64,000 nt of DNA from Bacteroides sp. (GTDB taxonomy: Bacteria; Bacteroidota; Bacteroidia; Bacteroidales; Bacteroidaceae): positions 1-64,000 of the forward strand of contig JAJQAY010000144.1 in assembly GCA_021203515.1 (NCBI GenBank). The letters are read 5' to 3'. Position numbers and translations under genes: made by a program. This document shows, in pieces, positions 30,011-39,015 of the stretch (positions are counted from its first letter, which is position 1; each line of letters begins with the position of its first letter). A model generated the notes under the pieces. The model saw only the letters and a program-made list of their open reading frames with translations, did not search any database and was not told the origin of the DNA.

Positions 30011-32272
30011 TTATCTTTTTATTTCCTTTATTATCTTAATTACCCCTTTCGTCAACTTCGTCAACTGTTCCGTCTCTATAATAAACGGCGGCATCAGATA
30101 AACCAGCTTTCCGAAAGGCCGCACCCAGATGCCTTCCTCTACAAACCGGCGTTGCATCCAGGCCATATCCACCGGTTCACTGGTCTCAATGACCCCGATA
30201 GCGCCTAGCACCCGCACATCAGCCACCTGCGGCAAACTTCGTGCAGGTTCCAGTTCCCTTTTCAGTTGCGCTTCAATGCGCGACACTTTGCCCTGCCAGT
30301 CATACTCCACCGACGTCAGCAACCGAACCGACGCGTACGCCACGGCACACGCCAACGGGTTTCCCATAAACGTGGGCCCATGCATAAAGGCCCCCGGTGC
30401 ATGGTTGGAGATGGCATCCGCCACTTCATTGGTTGCCAGCACAGCCGATAGTGTCATGTATCCCCCCGTCAGTGCCTTGCCTATACACATAATATCCGAC
30501 TCTACCCCCGCATGTTCCCAGGCAAACAGCCGTCCCGTACGTCCGAAACCCGTCGCTATCTCGTCGAAGATAAGCAGCAACCCGTGCTCGCGGCACAGTG
30601 CGGCCGCCTCGCGCAAGTATTGCGGATGATAAAACCACATTCCGCCTGCGCCCTGCACCACAGGTTCCAGGATGAGCGCCGCCAGTTCGTCGGCATGTTG
30701 CTCAATAGTCTCTTTCAGCGGCAGAATATCCTCCGGCATCCACTCCCCGTCGAAATGGGAACAGGGTTGAGGCACGAAATAGCGCACCGGCAATGCCGGA
30801 CCAAACAGCGAGTGCATCCCTGTTACGGGGTCGCACACCGACATTGCATTCCACGTATCGCCGTGATAACCGCTGCGTATCGTCACGAAATTACTCTTCT
30901 GTTTTAAGCTGCCTTTGTCGGGCGACTCCTGGCTTTTCGCTACCCAATACTGCACCGCCATCTTCAGTGCCACCTCCACCGCCACCGAACCGGAGTCGGC
31001 ATAGAATATCTTCTGCATGGAGGGCGGCACTAGCGGCAGCAGCAGTTGGCCCAACTCGATAGCCGGGTCGTGCGTCAACCCGCCAAACATGACGTGCGAC
31101 ATCTTCCCGAGTTGCTCCGTGGCAGCCCGGTTCAGCACCGGATGATTGTATCCGTGCACCGCTCACCACCACGATGACATACCTTCCACCAATGTCTGCC
31201 CGCTTTCCAGCGAAATCGTTGCCCCCTCGGCCTGCTTCACCTTATATACCGGAAGCGGATTGGTGGTCGACGTGTAAGGATGCCACAAGTGTTCGCGGTC
31301 GAACTGCGAACCGTTGAACTCGTAGCCCGCCTCCTCAATCAGTGCCTTATCTTCCGAAACCTTCGAGCCGAGCGTCGTCAGCAAATCCCCCACGATGGCA
31401 GAGTTGATGCCGATGTAGAGCGCCTTCTTCACCGCCTCCCGGCTCAACTGCGAACGTCCTCCGGCAAACCGGAGATAAGCCGTCGGATTGATGAAACGGA
31501 AAAGGGTGATAGTCACCAGAATTTCGTCCTCCGTCAGCGGTTGCTGATGTTCAAGCGGAGTGCCCTCGATGGGGCTGAGCAGGTTGATGGGAATGGATTG
31601 CGTGCCGAGTTCCTTCAGCGTGAAGGCAAATTCGATGCGCTGTTCCATCGTCTCGCCCATGCCGATGATGCCGCCGCTGCAGATGTCCATGTCTGCGTTG
31701 CGGGCGGCTTGCAGGGTGCGTAGCTTTTCCTCTTGCGTGTGCGTGCTGCACAGGGTGGGGAAGTGCGAGGGGGCTGTCTCCAGATTGCAGTGGTAGCGGG
31801 TGATGCCGGCTTCGTGCAAAGCTCGCAGTTCGTCTTCATTCAGCAGTCCTAGCGAGGCGCATAGCTGTATGGACGAGTGGCGGCGCATGTGGCGTGCCGT
31901 GTCGCAAAGTTGCTGCATTTGTTGGGGAGAGGGTTTTCGTCCGCTGGTGACGAGGGAGAAACGGTTGACATCCTGCCGTTCGTTATATTGTGCCTGCCTC
32001 AGGCATTCTTCGGCGGGGAGCAGGCCGTAAATGTCAGCCTTGGTGTGGTAGTGGGAAGATTGTGCGCACCATTTGCAGTTTTCGGGGCACCGTCCCGACT
32101 TGGCATTGATGATGGAACACATGTCGAACTTGCGCTGCGCGCGTGCAACGGTAATCTCGTGGGCAGCCGCATACAGCGCCTCGCGATTGGCAGTATTTGC
32201 CAGCCAGACGGCTTGGTCGGGCGATATGTCTATGCCTGCCAGCACCTGGGCTTTTAAATCGTCGATAGTCAT
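30011..32272 (-). pseudogene. bioAB: Bifunctional biotin synthase / DAPA aminotransferase BioAB, one nonsense codon
   Basis: The N-terminal half (from MTIDDLKAQ at 32272) is BioB, a radical-SAM enzyme with the cluster motif CPENCKWC that inserts sulfur into dethiobiotin. The C-terminal half is BioA, a PLP aminotransferase making 7,8-diaminopelargonate ([12 protein letters not shown], the ALTGGY lysine). A TGA at 31163-31165 interrupts the BioA substrate loop GMSSWW-x-AVHGYNH, where Ser (TCA) would fit. BioA-BioB fusion proteins are normal in Bacteroides. As written, BioB plus a BioA fragment would be made and the aminotransferase lost. A longer frame to 32452 is probably leader. Confidence 0.8.
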
Positions 32273-32466
32273 AATATGTATGTAATAGGGGATAGTCTGA
32301 ACCGCGTCTTGCTTCCTCAACGAACTGTCTGCCACGTTCTTGCGCAGGCAGCCGATGGTGACCTGCCGGCCGATGCTGGCAAATGCAGCATAGCCTTTCC
32401 GGCTCCAACGGCGGAAACGAATGTTCTGTTTGTGGGCAGGTTTCTTCTTCACGGGGTTCGGTTCGA

Positions 32467-32994
32467 TTATAAATTTGCGGCTACAAATGTAGAAAAAGGA
32501 TTCGGATTATAACGATAGGTCACCGTTTTATTTGCTTTCAGCGAGGCCTGCACGTCAATCAGCCGCTGGTTGCTGCTGCCACGGAAGTAGAGCGTTTCAT
32601 CCTGTAATTCCTTTTTAAAGCGCCCGTCCACCAGCACGTCGATGTATTGCAACAGCTTCGCCTGGAGGGGATTGCGAAGCAGGTTTTCGAAAGTGTAGCC
32701 CGTATAGCACCAGATGTTTTTCCGGCTTCGCTGCTTGATGGCATACGCCAGTTCGGCAAAGCCTTCCGGCTGGAATATTGGGTCGCCACCGCTGAAGGTG
32801 ACATCTGCAAACTTGTCGGCAAGAACTTTTTGCAGGATTTCATCAATGCTCATCCGGCGCCCGCGACTGATGTCCCACGACTCCGGATTGTGGCAGCCGG
32901 GACACCCGTTGGGGCATCCGGCAGCATAGATAGCGGTACGGAAACCTGGTCCGTCTGCTGTGGTATCTTCTAATATATCAAGAATGGAAAGCAC
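32467..32994 (-). CDS. nrdG: Anaerobic ribonucleotide reductase activating protein
   Basis: A 175-residue radical-SAM protein that installs the glycyl radical on NrdD. The iron-sulfur motif is [15 protein letters not shown] (CxxxCxxC, about residues 26-33), followed by [12 protein letters not shown]. It follows nrdD in the same direction across a palindromic gap. The promoter proposed for the biotin operon lies over its last codons. Confidence 0.92.
   Translation of the reverse strand: MLSILDILEDTTADGPGFRTAIYAAGCPNGCPGCHNPESWDISRGRRMSIDEILQKVLADKFADVTFSGGDPIFQPEGFAELAYAIKQRSRKNIWCYTGYTFENLLRNPLQAKLLQYIDVLVDGRFKKELQDETLYFRGSSNQRLIDVQASLKANKTVTYRYNPNPFSTFVAANL
32484..32491 (-). promoter_or_regulatory. 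-7 box TACATTTG for the bio operon
   Basis: Exact consensus on the minus strand inside the end of nrdG, 212 bases before the bioAB start. If used, it gives a leader of about 200 bases. No BirA- or BioQ-type operator is recognised. Confidence 0.4.
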
Positions 32995-33003
32995 TTTTTT
33001 TTA

Positions 33004-33130
33004 GTTGAAAGTTGAAAATTGAAAGTTGAAAATTAAGGAGGAGATGAAGATTAAAAGTTAAAAGTTAAGAGCTTGGCCCCATTATCACTCCGCATGGTCA
33101 TTTTCAACTTTCAACTTTCAACTTTCAGTT
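33004..33130. repeat. Palindromic element, AGTTGAAAGTTGAAAATT module
   Basis: Left arm 33004-33035 and right arm 33101-33130 are built from GTTGAAA / TTTCAAC units. The right arm base carries CCGCATGG (33090-33097), shared with the elements at 45470 and 56705. It lies between nrdD and nrdG and overlaps the last bases of nrdD. Confidence 0.8.
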
Positions 33131-35338
33131 TTCCCCGTGTACGACCCGATCATTCAATTCCGCAAGTTTCGCCTGGTTCCAGCGGTCGGTAGTCCCCACC
33201 AGATAGCCAGTGATGCGTTGCAGCTTGTCGATGTGCTTGCTGCCGCATTTGGGACAAACTTCAAGGTTGAGCGTGGAGTTCTCGTATCCGCACTCCAGAC
33301 AACGGCTCCGGTTGTGGTTCACCGAGCCGTAACCGATGTTGTACTGGTCCATCATGTCTACCGCGCGCATTATCACCTCCGGATTGTGGGTGGCATCACC
33401 GTCAATCTCCACATAGAAGATGTGTCCGCCACGCGTCAGGTCGTGATAAGGCGCTTCCACTTCGGCTTTGTGGCGGGTGCTGCATTTGTAGTACACTGGC
33501 ACGTGGTTGGAGTTGGTGTAGTAATCCCGGTCGGTAATGCCCGGAAGAACCCCGAACTTCTTGCGGTCCACCCGCGTAAACTTGCCCGATAAACCCTCGG
33601 CAGGAGTAGCTAGCACGCTGTAGTTATGTTGGTATTCTTTGGAGAATTGATTGGCACGGTCGCGCATGTAAGTCACGATTTTCAGTCCCAGTTCCTGAGC
33701 CTCTTCCGACTCTCCGTGATGCTTTCCGATGAGCGCCACCAAGCACTCCGCCAAGCCGATAAATCCGATGCCCAGTGTTCCCTGATTGATGACCGAAGCA
33801 ATCGTATCGTTCGGCCCCAGCTTTTCGCAACCCAGCCACAAGGCGGACATCAGCAAGGGGAACTGCTTGGCATACGCTGTCTTCTGGAACTCCATGCGCT
33901 CGTGCAGTTGGCGTGCCGTCACTTCGAGCATCAAGTCCAACTGGGCAAAGAAGCGGGCGATGCGCTGCTCCTTGTCTTCGATGTCCATGCACTCGATGGC
34001 GAGACGGACGATATTGATGGTGGAGAAAGAAATGTTTCCGCGTCCGATGGAAGTCTTGGGGCCGAAGCGGTTCTCGAACACGCGCGTGCGGCATCCCATC
34101 GTTGCCACTTCGTGCTCGTAGCGCTTCGGGTCGGTGGCGTCCCAGTTCTCGCTCCGGTTGAAGGTGGCGTCCGGGTTCAGGAAATTGGGGAAGAAACGGC
34201 GTGCCGTCACCTTGCAGGCAAGCTGGTAGAGGTCGTAGTTGCGGCCTTCGGGCAGGTAGCTCACGCCCCGCTTCTTCTTCCATATCTGGATGGGGAAGAT
34301 GGCGGTTTCACCGTTGCCCACCCCCTGATACGTGCTTTTCAGCAGTTCGCGGATGATGCAACGCCCTTCGGCAGAGGTGTCCGTGCCGTAGTTGATGGAG
34401 CTGAACACCACCTGGTTTCCGCCGCGCGAGTGTATCGTATTCATATTGTGGATGAACGCCTCCATGGCCTGATGCACCCGTGCCACGGTCTTGTTGACGG
34501 CATGTTGCACGATGCGGCGTTCGTCAGACAGTCCGTCGAGTGGCTGTTGCAGGTAGTCCGTCAGGTCCTTGCGGTAGAGATGTGAATAATCCTTTCCGTT
34601 CAGTTCTTCCAGGTTCTTGATTTCTTCGATGTAACTGTTGCGCACGTAGGGAGCCAGGTAGAAGTCGAAAGCCGGGATGGCCTGTCCGCCGTGCATTTCG
34701 TTTTGCGCGGTTTCCAGTGAGATGCAGCCCAGGATGCTGGCGGTTTCGATGCGCTTGGCAGGGCGCGACTCTCCGTGTCCGGCCGAGAAACCGCCCGTCA
34801 GGATGCGGTCTAGCGGGTGCTGTACGCAGGTCAGGCTCTTGGTGGGATAATAATCCTTGTCGTGGATGTGGAGGTAATTATGGGCGACGGCTTCCAGCAC
34901 TTCATCGCTCAGGAGATAATCGTCTACAAACGGCTTAGTGGTCTCGCTGGCAAACTTCATCATCATGCCCGCCGGAGTGTCGGTATTCATATTGACATTC
35001 TCGCGCGTGATGTCGTTGGACTTGATGTTAATGATTTCCAGAAACATATCGCGGGTTTTGGCTTTGCGGGCGACGCTTCGTTGGTTGCGGTAGGCTATGT
35101 ATTTCTGGGCGACATCCTTGCGGCTGCTCTTCATCAGCTCCACTTCCACCAGGTCTTGAATGGCTTCCACAGTCATCTGCGCGTCCCCCTTGAAAGATAT
35201 GTGGTCGGTGATTTGGCGTATCAGTTGCATGTCCTCTCCCTTGTCCGTGTGGAGCATGGCTTTGCGGATGGCGGTCACTATTTTCTCTTCTTTGAAGCCG
35301 ACGATACGTCCGTCACGCTTGATAACTGTTTGTATCAT
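33125..35338 (-). CDS. nrdD: Anaerobic ribonucleoside-triphosphate reductase
   Basis: A 737-residue class III enzyme that reduces ribonucleotides without oxygen. The N-terminal ATP-cone is about residues 1-90 (VIKRDGRIVGFKEEKIV). The central catalytic barrel contains FSTINIVRLA. A zinc site is formed by CLECG and CPKCG, and the glycyl-radical loop RITGYL has its Gly near residue 711. Length is normal and it is followed by its activase nrdG. Its -7 box is at 35373-35380. Confidence 0.95.
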   Translation of the reverse strand: MIQTVIKRDGRIVGFKEEKIVTAIRKAMLHTDKGEDMQLIRQITDHISFKGDAQMTVEAIQDLVEVELMKSSRKDVAQKYIAYRNQRSVARKAKTRDMFLEIINIKSNDITRENVNMNTDTPAGMMMKFASETTKPFVDDYLLSDEVLEAVAHNYLHIHDKDYYPTKSLTCVQHPLDRILTGGFSAGHGESRPAKRIETASILGCISLETAQNEMHGGQAIPAFDFYLAPYVRNSYIEEIKNLEELNGKDYSHLYRKDLTDYLQQPLDGLSDERRIVQHAVNKTVARVHQAMEAFIHNMNTIHSRGGNQVVFSSINYGTDTSAEGRCIIRELLKSTYQGVGNGETAIFPIQIWKKKRGVSYLPEGRNYDLYQLACKVTARRFFPNFLNPDATFNRSENWDATDPKRYEHEVATMGCRTRVFENRFGPKTSIGRGNISFSTINIVRLAIECMDIEDKEQRIARFFAQLDLMLEVTARQLHERMEFQKTAYAKQFPLLMSALWLGCEKLGPNDTIASVINQGTLGIGFIGLAECLVALIGKHHGESEEAQELGLKIVTYMRDRANQFSKEYQHNYSVLATPAEGLSGKFTRVDRKKFGVLPGITDRDYYTNSNHVPVYYKCSTRHKAEVEAPYHDLTRGGHIFYVEIDGDATHNPEVIMRAVDMMDQYNIGYGSVNHNRSRCLECGYENSTLNLEVCPKCGSKHIDKLQRITGYLVGTTDRWNQAKLAELNDRVVHGEN

Positions 35339-35372
35339 ATTCGTTGCATTTTTAGATTTTTAATTGAGCAAA

Positions 35373-35380
35373 CAAAGATA
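35373..35380 (-). promoter_or_regulatory. -7 box TATCTTTG for nrdD
   Basis: Exact consensus on the minus strand, 35 bases upstream of the nrdD start codon. Confidence 0.55.
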
Positions 35381-35608
35381 CCGTTCTTATCTATAAGTTT
35401 TCGCTTTTGGAAAACTTTTGTTGCTTTAAAAATAGTTAATCTATTGATATATAAATGTTTTAGTTTATAAACTTGGAAACTTTATGCTTGTACTTGTTAT
35501 TTTGGCTTTACATTATTGTTAATTCTCTGATACATTATGTGTTAATCAATTTCGGAATGCCGGATGAGAAATAGGGAATTTACCTGTAGTTTTTCCGAAT
35601 CCTTTGGC

Positions 35609-35616
35609 TATATTTG
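35609..35616 (+). promoter_or_regulatory. -7 box TATATTTG
   Basis: Exact consensus followed by GCGAC, 28 bases before the MetE-like gene. Confidence 0.55.
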
Positions 35617-35643
35617 CGACAACCAGTAATTATCAAAATATAA

Positions 35644-36621
35644 ATGAGTATGGGAAATGTGTTTCCACCGTTCAAAGTCGATATTGCGGGAATGTTTTGT
35701 ACCCCTGCTGCATTGCAGGATGCACGAACCCAATATCAAAACGGGCAAATCAGTCTGCATGCGTTGCAGGCTGTTGAAGATGCAGAAATACGTAATCTGG
35801 TTGAACGCTTGGAGTCCGGAGGGATGAAGGTTGTATCGGATGGCGGTTTTCGCAGTCGTGATTTTCTAGAAGGTTGGGATGGAATTTGTTGCAAACCGGA
35901 ATTGCAGTCTTCGTCGGCTGCGGCAGGGTTGCAGCTGAATGGAAGAATTAGTTTGTCACATCATCCGGTGTGGCAGGATTTTGCTTTCTTGTCGGAAGTG
36001 ACAGCAGACGACGTGTTGCCTAAACAGCATATACCCTCGCCGGGCAAGCTGCTGATGCGTATTTTCGGTGAAGTGGAAGCAGAACGTTTAAAGCAGGTTT
36101 ATCCGGATGTAAATGTATTGCTGGACGATTTAGCCGTTGCTTACAAAAAGATATTGATGGGGCTCTACGAAGCCGGATGCCGCTATGTGCAGTTCGACGG
36201 AGTGAAGTCTATGTTGAGCGACGAGGCTGTCCGTCTCAACAACCGTGTGTTGCGCGAACGGCCGGAAGGTCTGTTCATAGCCTTTCATGCCGCAACGGAC
36301 ATGCTGATACGCCTGCACGGTGCCGATGCCTATTTCCTAAGTTATGATAGCGGCATTTGCGACCGTAGCCGCTTGTTGTGGTTTTTGCACGAAAAGGAAG
36401 CTATGTTCGGCCTCGTGGTATCCTATTATCCCGAAGAGGATGAGCTGGACGAACTACAGGCAAAGATAGAAGAAGTCTTGAATTATATTCCGCTGAAGCG
36501 TTTCACGCTCTGTCTGCCGGATGCCGACAGTCTACTCCATTCTTCGGAAACGGATGAGGAAGAGCAGTGGAAAACGATTGCGTTGGCAAAGGAAATGGCG
36601 ATGCGTCTGTTTTCTATCTGA
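35644..36621 (+). CDS. MetE C-terminal-like (YxjG/YxjH type) protein
   Basis: A 325-residue protein with the barrel fold of cobalamin-independent methionine synthase C-terminal domains (VVSDGGFRSRDFLEGW, then IPSPGKLLMRIF, then VQFDGVK). Stand-alone members are found in many bacteria. The zinc site looks incomplete: at the usual HxC position the sequence is FHAATD, so the His is kept but the Cys is absent, while a later Cys (RFTLCLPD) remains. Activity as a methyltransferase is therefore uncertain. It is a single-gene unit with its own promoter. Confidence 0.75.
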   Translation: MSMGNVFPPFKVDIAGMFCTPAALQDARTQYQNGQISLHALQAVEDAEIRNLVERLESGGMKVVSDGGFRSRDFLEGWDGICCKPELQSSSAAAGLQLNGRISLSHHPVWQDFAFLSEVTADDVLPKQHIPSPGKLLMRIFGEVEAERLKQVYPDVNVLLDDLAVAYKKILMGLYEAGCRYVQFDGVKSMLSDEAVRLNNRVLRERPEGLFIAFHAATDMLIRLHGADAYFLSYDSGICDRSRLLWFLHEKEAMFGLVVSYYPEEDELDELQAKIEEVLNYIPLKRFTLCLPDADSLLHSSETDEEEQWKTIALAKEMAMRLFSI

Positions 36622-36661
36622 CGAACGGCATTGAAGCACTTCGTGAAGGCAAACCACACAC

Positions 36662-36747
36662 CTCAGTAAGACAAACCACACAGCTCAGTAAAGCAAACCA
36701 CGCAGCTCATCAACTGTGAGCTGCGTGGTTTGCCCTACTGAGCTGTG
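36662..36747. repeat. 22-base tandem units forming a hairpin
   Basis: Units start CTCAGTAA at 36662 and 36684 and CTCAT at 36706, exactly 22 bases apart. Arms 36679-36709 and 36717-36747 then pair with few mismatches around a 7-base loop. The CTGAGxTGxGTGGTTTG theme recurs at 60201-60288. Confidence 0.8.
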
Positions 36748-36894
36748 TCATTTGTTTCGTTGAGATGTCTCATTTCAAATGGGATCAGTCATAAAACTTG
36801 GTGGGTGCTTTTCTGTGAGCTGTATACTAGCTATTATTCACCCGTACAAGATTTAATCAAAACCGTACAGAAATGAAACTAATGATAAGCGATA

Positions 36895-37001
36895 CTATCT
36901 GTCATCCTGTTTTCTATGACTTGCCCAAACATTTTGCTAATTAATTTTCGGGCAATTATCAAAATGTTTGGGCAAGTCATAGAAAACAGGATGACAGATA
37001 G
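36895..37001. repeat. Perfect 42-bp inverted repeat
   Basis: Arms 36895-36936 and 36960-37001 are exact reverse complements with a 23-base centre. The arms begin CTATCTGTCATCCTG, related to the ATCTGTCATTCTG start of the inner palindrome at 29840. It lies between convergent genes. Confidence 0.95.
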
Positions 37002-37023
37002 AACCCTTTTATCAGTCTTCTTC

Positions 37024-38124
37024 TTACTTGATAACTTCTGCCAATTTCTCTTGCAGTTCGTCACCATGTAAGCCGCGTGCAAGAATAGTTCCATCGGCAT
37101 CAATCAACACCGTGTGGGGAATACTGCTAACGGCATACAACCGGGCACCTTCATTGTTCCAGTATTTCAGGTCGGACATTTGAGGCCATGTGATATTCAG
37201 TTTCTTGATACCCTCTTTCCATGCCTCACCGTTCTGGTCGAGCGATACGCCTACGATTTCAAAGCCTTTATTCTTGTATTTGGCATATGCCTCTACCAGA
37301 TTAGGCATTTCGCGACGGCAAGGACCGCACCAGCTTGCCCAAAAGTCAACGAGCACCACTTTGCCTTTGCCCGCGTAGTCGGACAGCTTCACGTCCTTAC
37401 CTTCGGGTGTCTGCATCTCGAAATCGGTGAACTTCTGTCCAACGGCAGTAGCTTTCATCTTTTCTACATTGTTCTTGATGCGGATAATGATGTCATCGTT
37501 ATCGTAAGCGGCAGGAATTTGCGACATCAGCGGGTCGAGTTCCTTCACGTCCATATAGTAGAAATTCTGTTTCAGCAACTGCACGCCCACGGCATTGGTG
37601 ATGTTCTTATCGATGCTGGCTTTGACGGCCTCCATCTTCTTGTTTTCCAATGCATCTATCTCCTGACCTTTGGCCTGGCGCTGATCGTCGGTCAGCGTGG
37701 TGTCAGACATGGTGTTGTAGATAGCCATCATCTGGCCGTCCAGTCCGTTGAGTTGCACTCTGATTTCCTGATAAATATCATTGTTGGGTGTGCCCATGGC
37801 AGAGTCGTTTTCACCGTTGCTCAGGTTGACGTTAATCTTTCCGTTTTCGAGGAAGAAGTCAATAGCCATGCCATCTTTTCCTTCAAGTTTGCAGGAGATG
37901 TAGCGGCTGGCAACCGTATCTTGTTGGCCTTTGAAAGTGAAAGTTCCGTTAGTGATGACAGCCGTATCCAGTTTTACGAATTGGCGTCCTTCGATAGTTT
38001 CCAGATAAACGGTGTCGCCGTCGGCTGCACCCTCTACCGTTCCGGTCACGGTGTAACCTTTGTTTCCACCGGTACAAGCTGCAAATACAGCGGCAGCGGC
38101 TAGCAGGTAAGTTAATTTTTTCAT
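37024..38124 (-). CDS. Thioredoxin-fold lipoprotein (DUF4369 + AhpC/TSA-type)
   Basis: A 366-residue lipoprotein (signal with Cys about residue 17, FAACTG). A DUF4369-type beta domain (about 23-120) and a helical linker precede a C-terminal thioredoxin domain with WCGPC (about residues 273-277) and the cis-proline segment SSIPHTVLID. Such proteins are periplasmic disulfide reductases or isomerases in Bacteroides. It lies between rpsP and convergent palindromes and has its own -7 box. Confidence 0.9.
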   Translation of the reverse strand: MKKLTYLLAAAAVFAACTGGNKGYTVTGTVEGAADGDTVYLETIEGRQFVKLDTAVITNGTFTFKGQQDTVASRYISCKLEGKDGMAIDFFLENGKINVNLSNGENDSAMGTPNNDIYQEIRVQLNGLDGQMMAIYNTMSDTTLTDDQRQAKGQEIDALENKKMEAVKASIDKNITNAVGVQLLKQNFYYMDVKELDPLMSQIPAAYDNDDIIIRIKNNVEKMKATAVGQKFTDFEMQTPEGKDVKLSDYAGKGKVVLVDFWASWCGPCRREMPNLVEAYAKYKNKGFEIVGVSLDQNGEAWKEGIKKLNITWPQMSDLKYWNNEGARLYAVSSIPHTVLIDADGTILARGLHGDELQEKLAEVIK

Positions 38125-38156
38125 TGCTTCTTTCTTTTAAAGTAAATATATAGCGA

Positions 38157-38164
38157 CAAAGATA
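38157..38164 (-). promoter_or_regulatory. -7 box TATCTTTG
   Basis: Exact consensus on the minus strand, 33 bases upstream of the thioredoxin-fold lipoprotein. Confidence 0.5.
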
Positions 38165-38169
38165 ATAAT

Positions 38170-38204
38170 AAAAAAATCCCCTCCGGTATAACCAGAGAGG
38201 ATTT
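38170..38204 (-). terminator. Terminator after rpsP
   Basis: On the minus strand an ATCCTCTC / GAGGGGAT stem with one mismatch is followed by a run of T residues (A6 on the plus strand). Confidence 0.7.
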
Positions 38205-38242
38205 TATGTTTTTTGTCCCTCTTATCGGGAAACCGTGCCGTT

Positions 38243-38848
38243 TTATTCGGCAGCAGCTTCTGTTGCGGGAGCTTCTGCGGCCGGAGCTTCAGTAGCGGGT
38301 GCTTCTGCAACAACCTCGGCCGGAGCTTCAGTAGCTGCTTCTGCAACTTCTTCTGCCGGTGCTTCAGCAGCTTTCTTTTCAGCTTCTTCAGCAGCCTTCT
38401 TTTCGGCCGATGCTTTAGCTTTTACTTCGTTTACTTTCTTTTCAGCTTCCAGGCGTGCTTTTGCTTCAGCTTTCTTTGCTTCTTCTTCTTTAGTCTTCAG
38501 AGCAGCCAAACCACTTTGTTTGTTGTTCTTCCAAGCTTCGAATTTAGCTTCAGCTTCTGCTTCGCCGAATGCGCCTTTGGCTACACCGCCCAAGAGGTGT
38601 TTCTTCATGTAAACGCCTTCACGGGAAAGGATGTTGCGAACGGTGTCAGTAGGTTGTGCACCTTTCAATACCCAGTCGAGTGCGCGGTCGAATTTCAAAT
38701 CTACTGTGGCAGGATTGGTGTTAGGATTGTAAGTACCAATCTTCTCAATAAATTTACCATCACGTGGTGCTCTTACGTCTGCAATTACGATAGAGTAGAA
38801 AGCGTAGCTTTTACGTCCATGTCTTTGTAATCTGATTTTTGTTGCCAT
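38243..38848 (-). CDS. rpsP: 30S ribosomal protein S16 with long tail
   Basis: Residues about 1-85 are a complete S16 ([41 protein letters not shown]). The rest to residue 201 is a Lys/Glu helix (about 110-160) followed by an Ala/Glu/Pro-rich low-complexity tail. The tail is much longer than the 80-90 residues of most bacterial S16 proteins; extended S16 is usual in Bacteroides. It is a single-gene unit with its own promoter and terminator. Confidence 0.96.
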   Translation of the reverse strand: MATKIRLQRHGRKSYAFYSIVIADVRAPRDGKFIEKIGTYNPNTNPATVDLKFDRALDWVLKGAQPTDTVRNILSREGVYMKKHLLGGVAKGAFGEAEAEAKFEAWKNNKQSGLAALKTKEEEAKKAEAKARLEAEKKVNEVKAKASAEKKAAEEAEKKAAEAPAEEVAEAATEAPAEVVAEAPATEAPAAEAPATEAAAE

Positions 38849-38902
38849 TTAATTAATGTTTTTAGTTAATGATTTGATGCTACTATCTCGTAATAGCGGG
38901 CG

Positions 38903-38910
38903 CAAAGGTA
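38903..38910 (-). promoter_or_regulatory. -7 box TACCTTTG for rpsP
   Basis: Exact consensus followed by CGCCC on the minus strand, 55 bases upstream of rpsP. Confidence 0.6.
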
Positions 38911-38924
38911 AGAAAGATTTTTGA

Positions 38925-39014
38925 TTTATGAATTCAGATTTCAGATTTATTTGCTTGTGCCCTGCAATAAATCATAAATCTGAGCTCTGAAATCAGAAAT
39001 CAGAACTCTGAAAT
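38925..39014. repeat. Palindromic element, CAGATTTCAGATTTA module
   Basis: Left arm 38925-38950 and longer right arm 38974-39014 of TCTGAAAT-type words. It ends 2 bases before the NhaC stop codon. The same words form the element at 55153-55232. Confidence 0.75.
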
Positions 39015-39015
39015 C

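Larger units (their letters stand above)
36622..37023. other. Convergent intergenic region with two palindromes
   Basis: No gene is seen. It separates the convergent MetE-like and thioredoxin-fold genes and holds the 22-base repeat hairpin (36662-36747) and the perfect 42-base inverted repeat (36895-37001). Either could end transcription from both sides. Confidence 0.7.

Noticed and set aside
32273..32452. N-terminal extension of BioB from 32452
   Set aside because: The extension is Arg/Lys-rich and unlike BioB, whose normal start matches MTIDDLKAQ at 32272; it is more likely leader sequence.
33626..34585. Open frame of 319 codons opposite nrdD
   Set aside because: Antisense shadow of nrdD, with no recognisable motif and no start signals.
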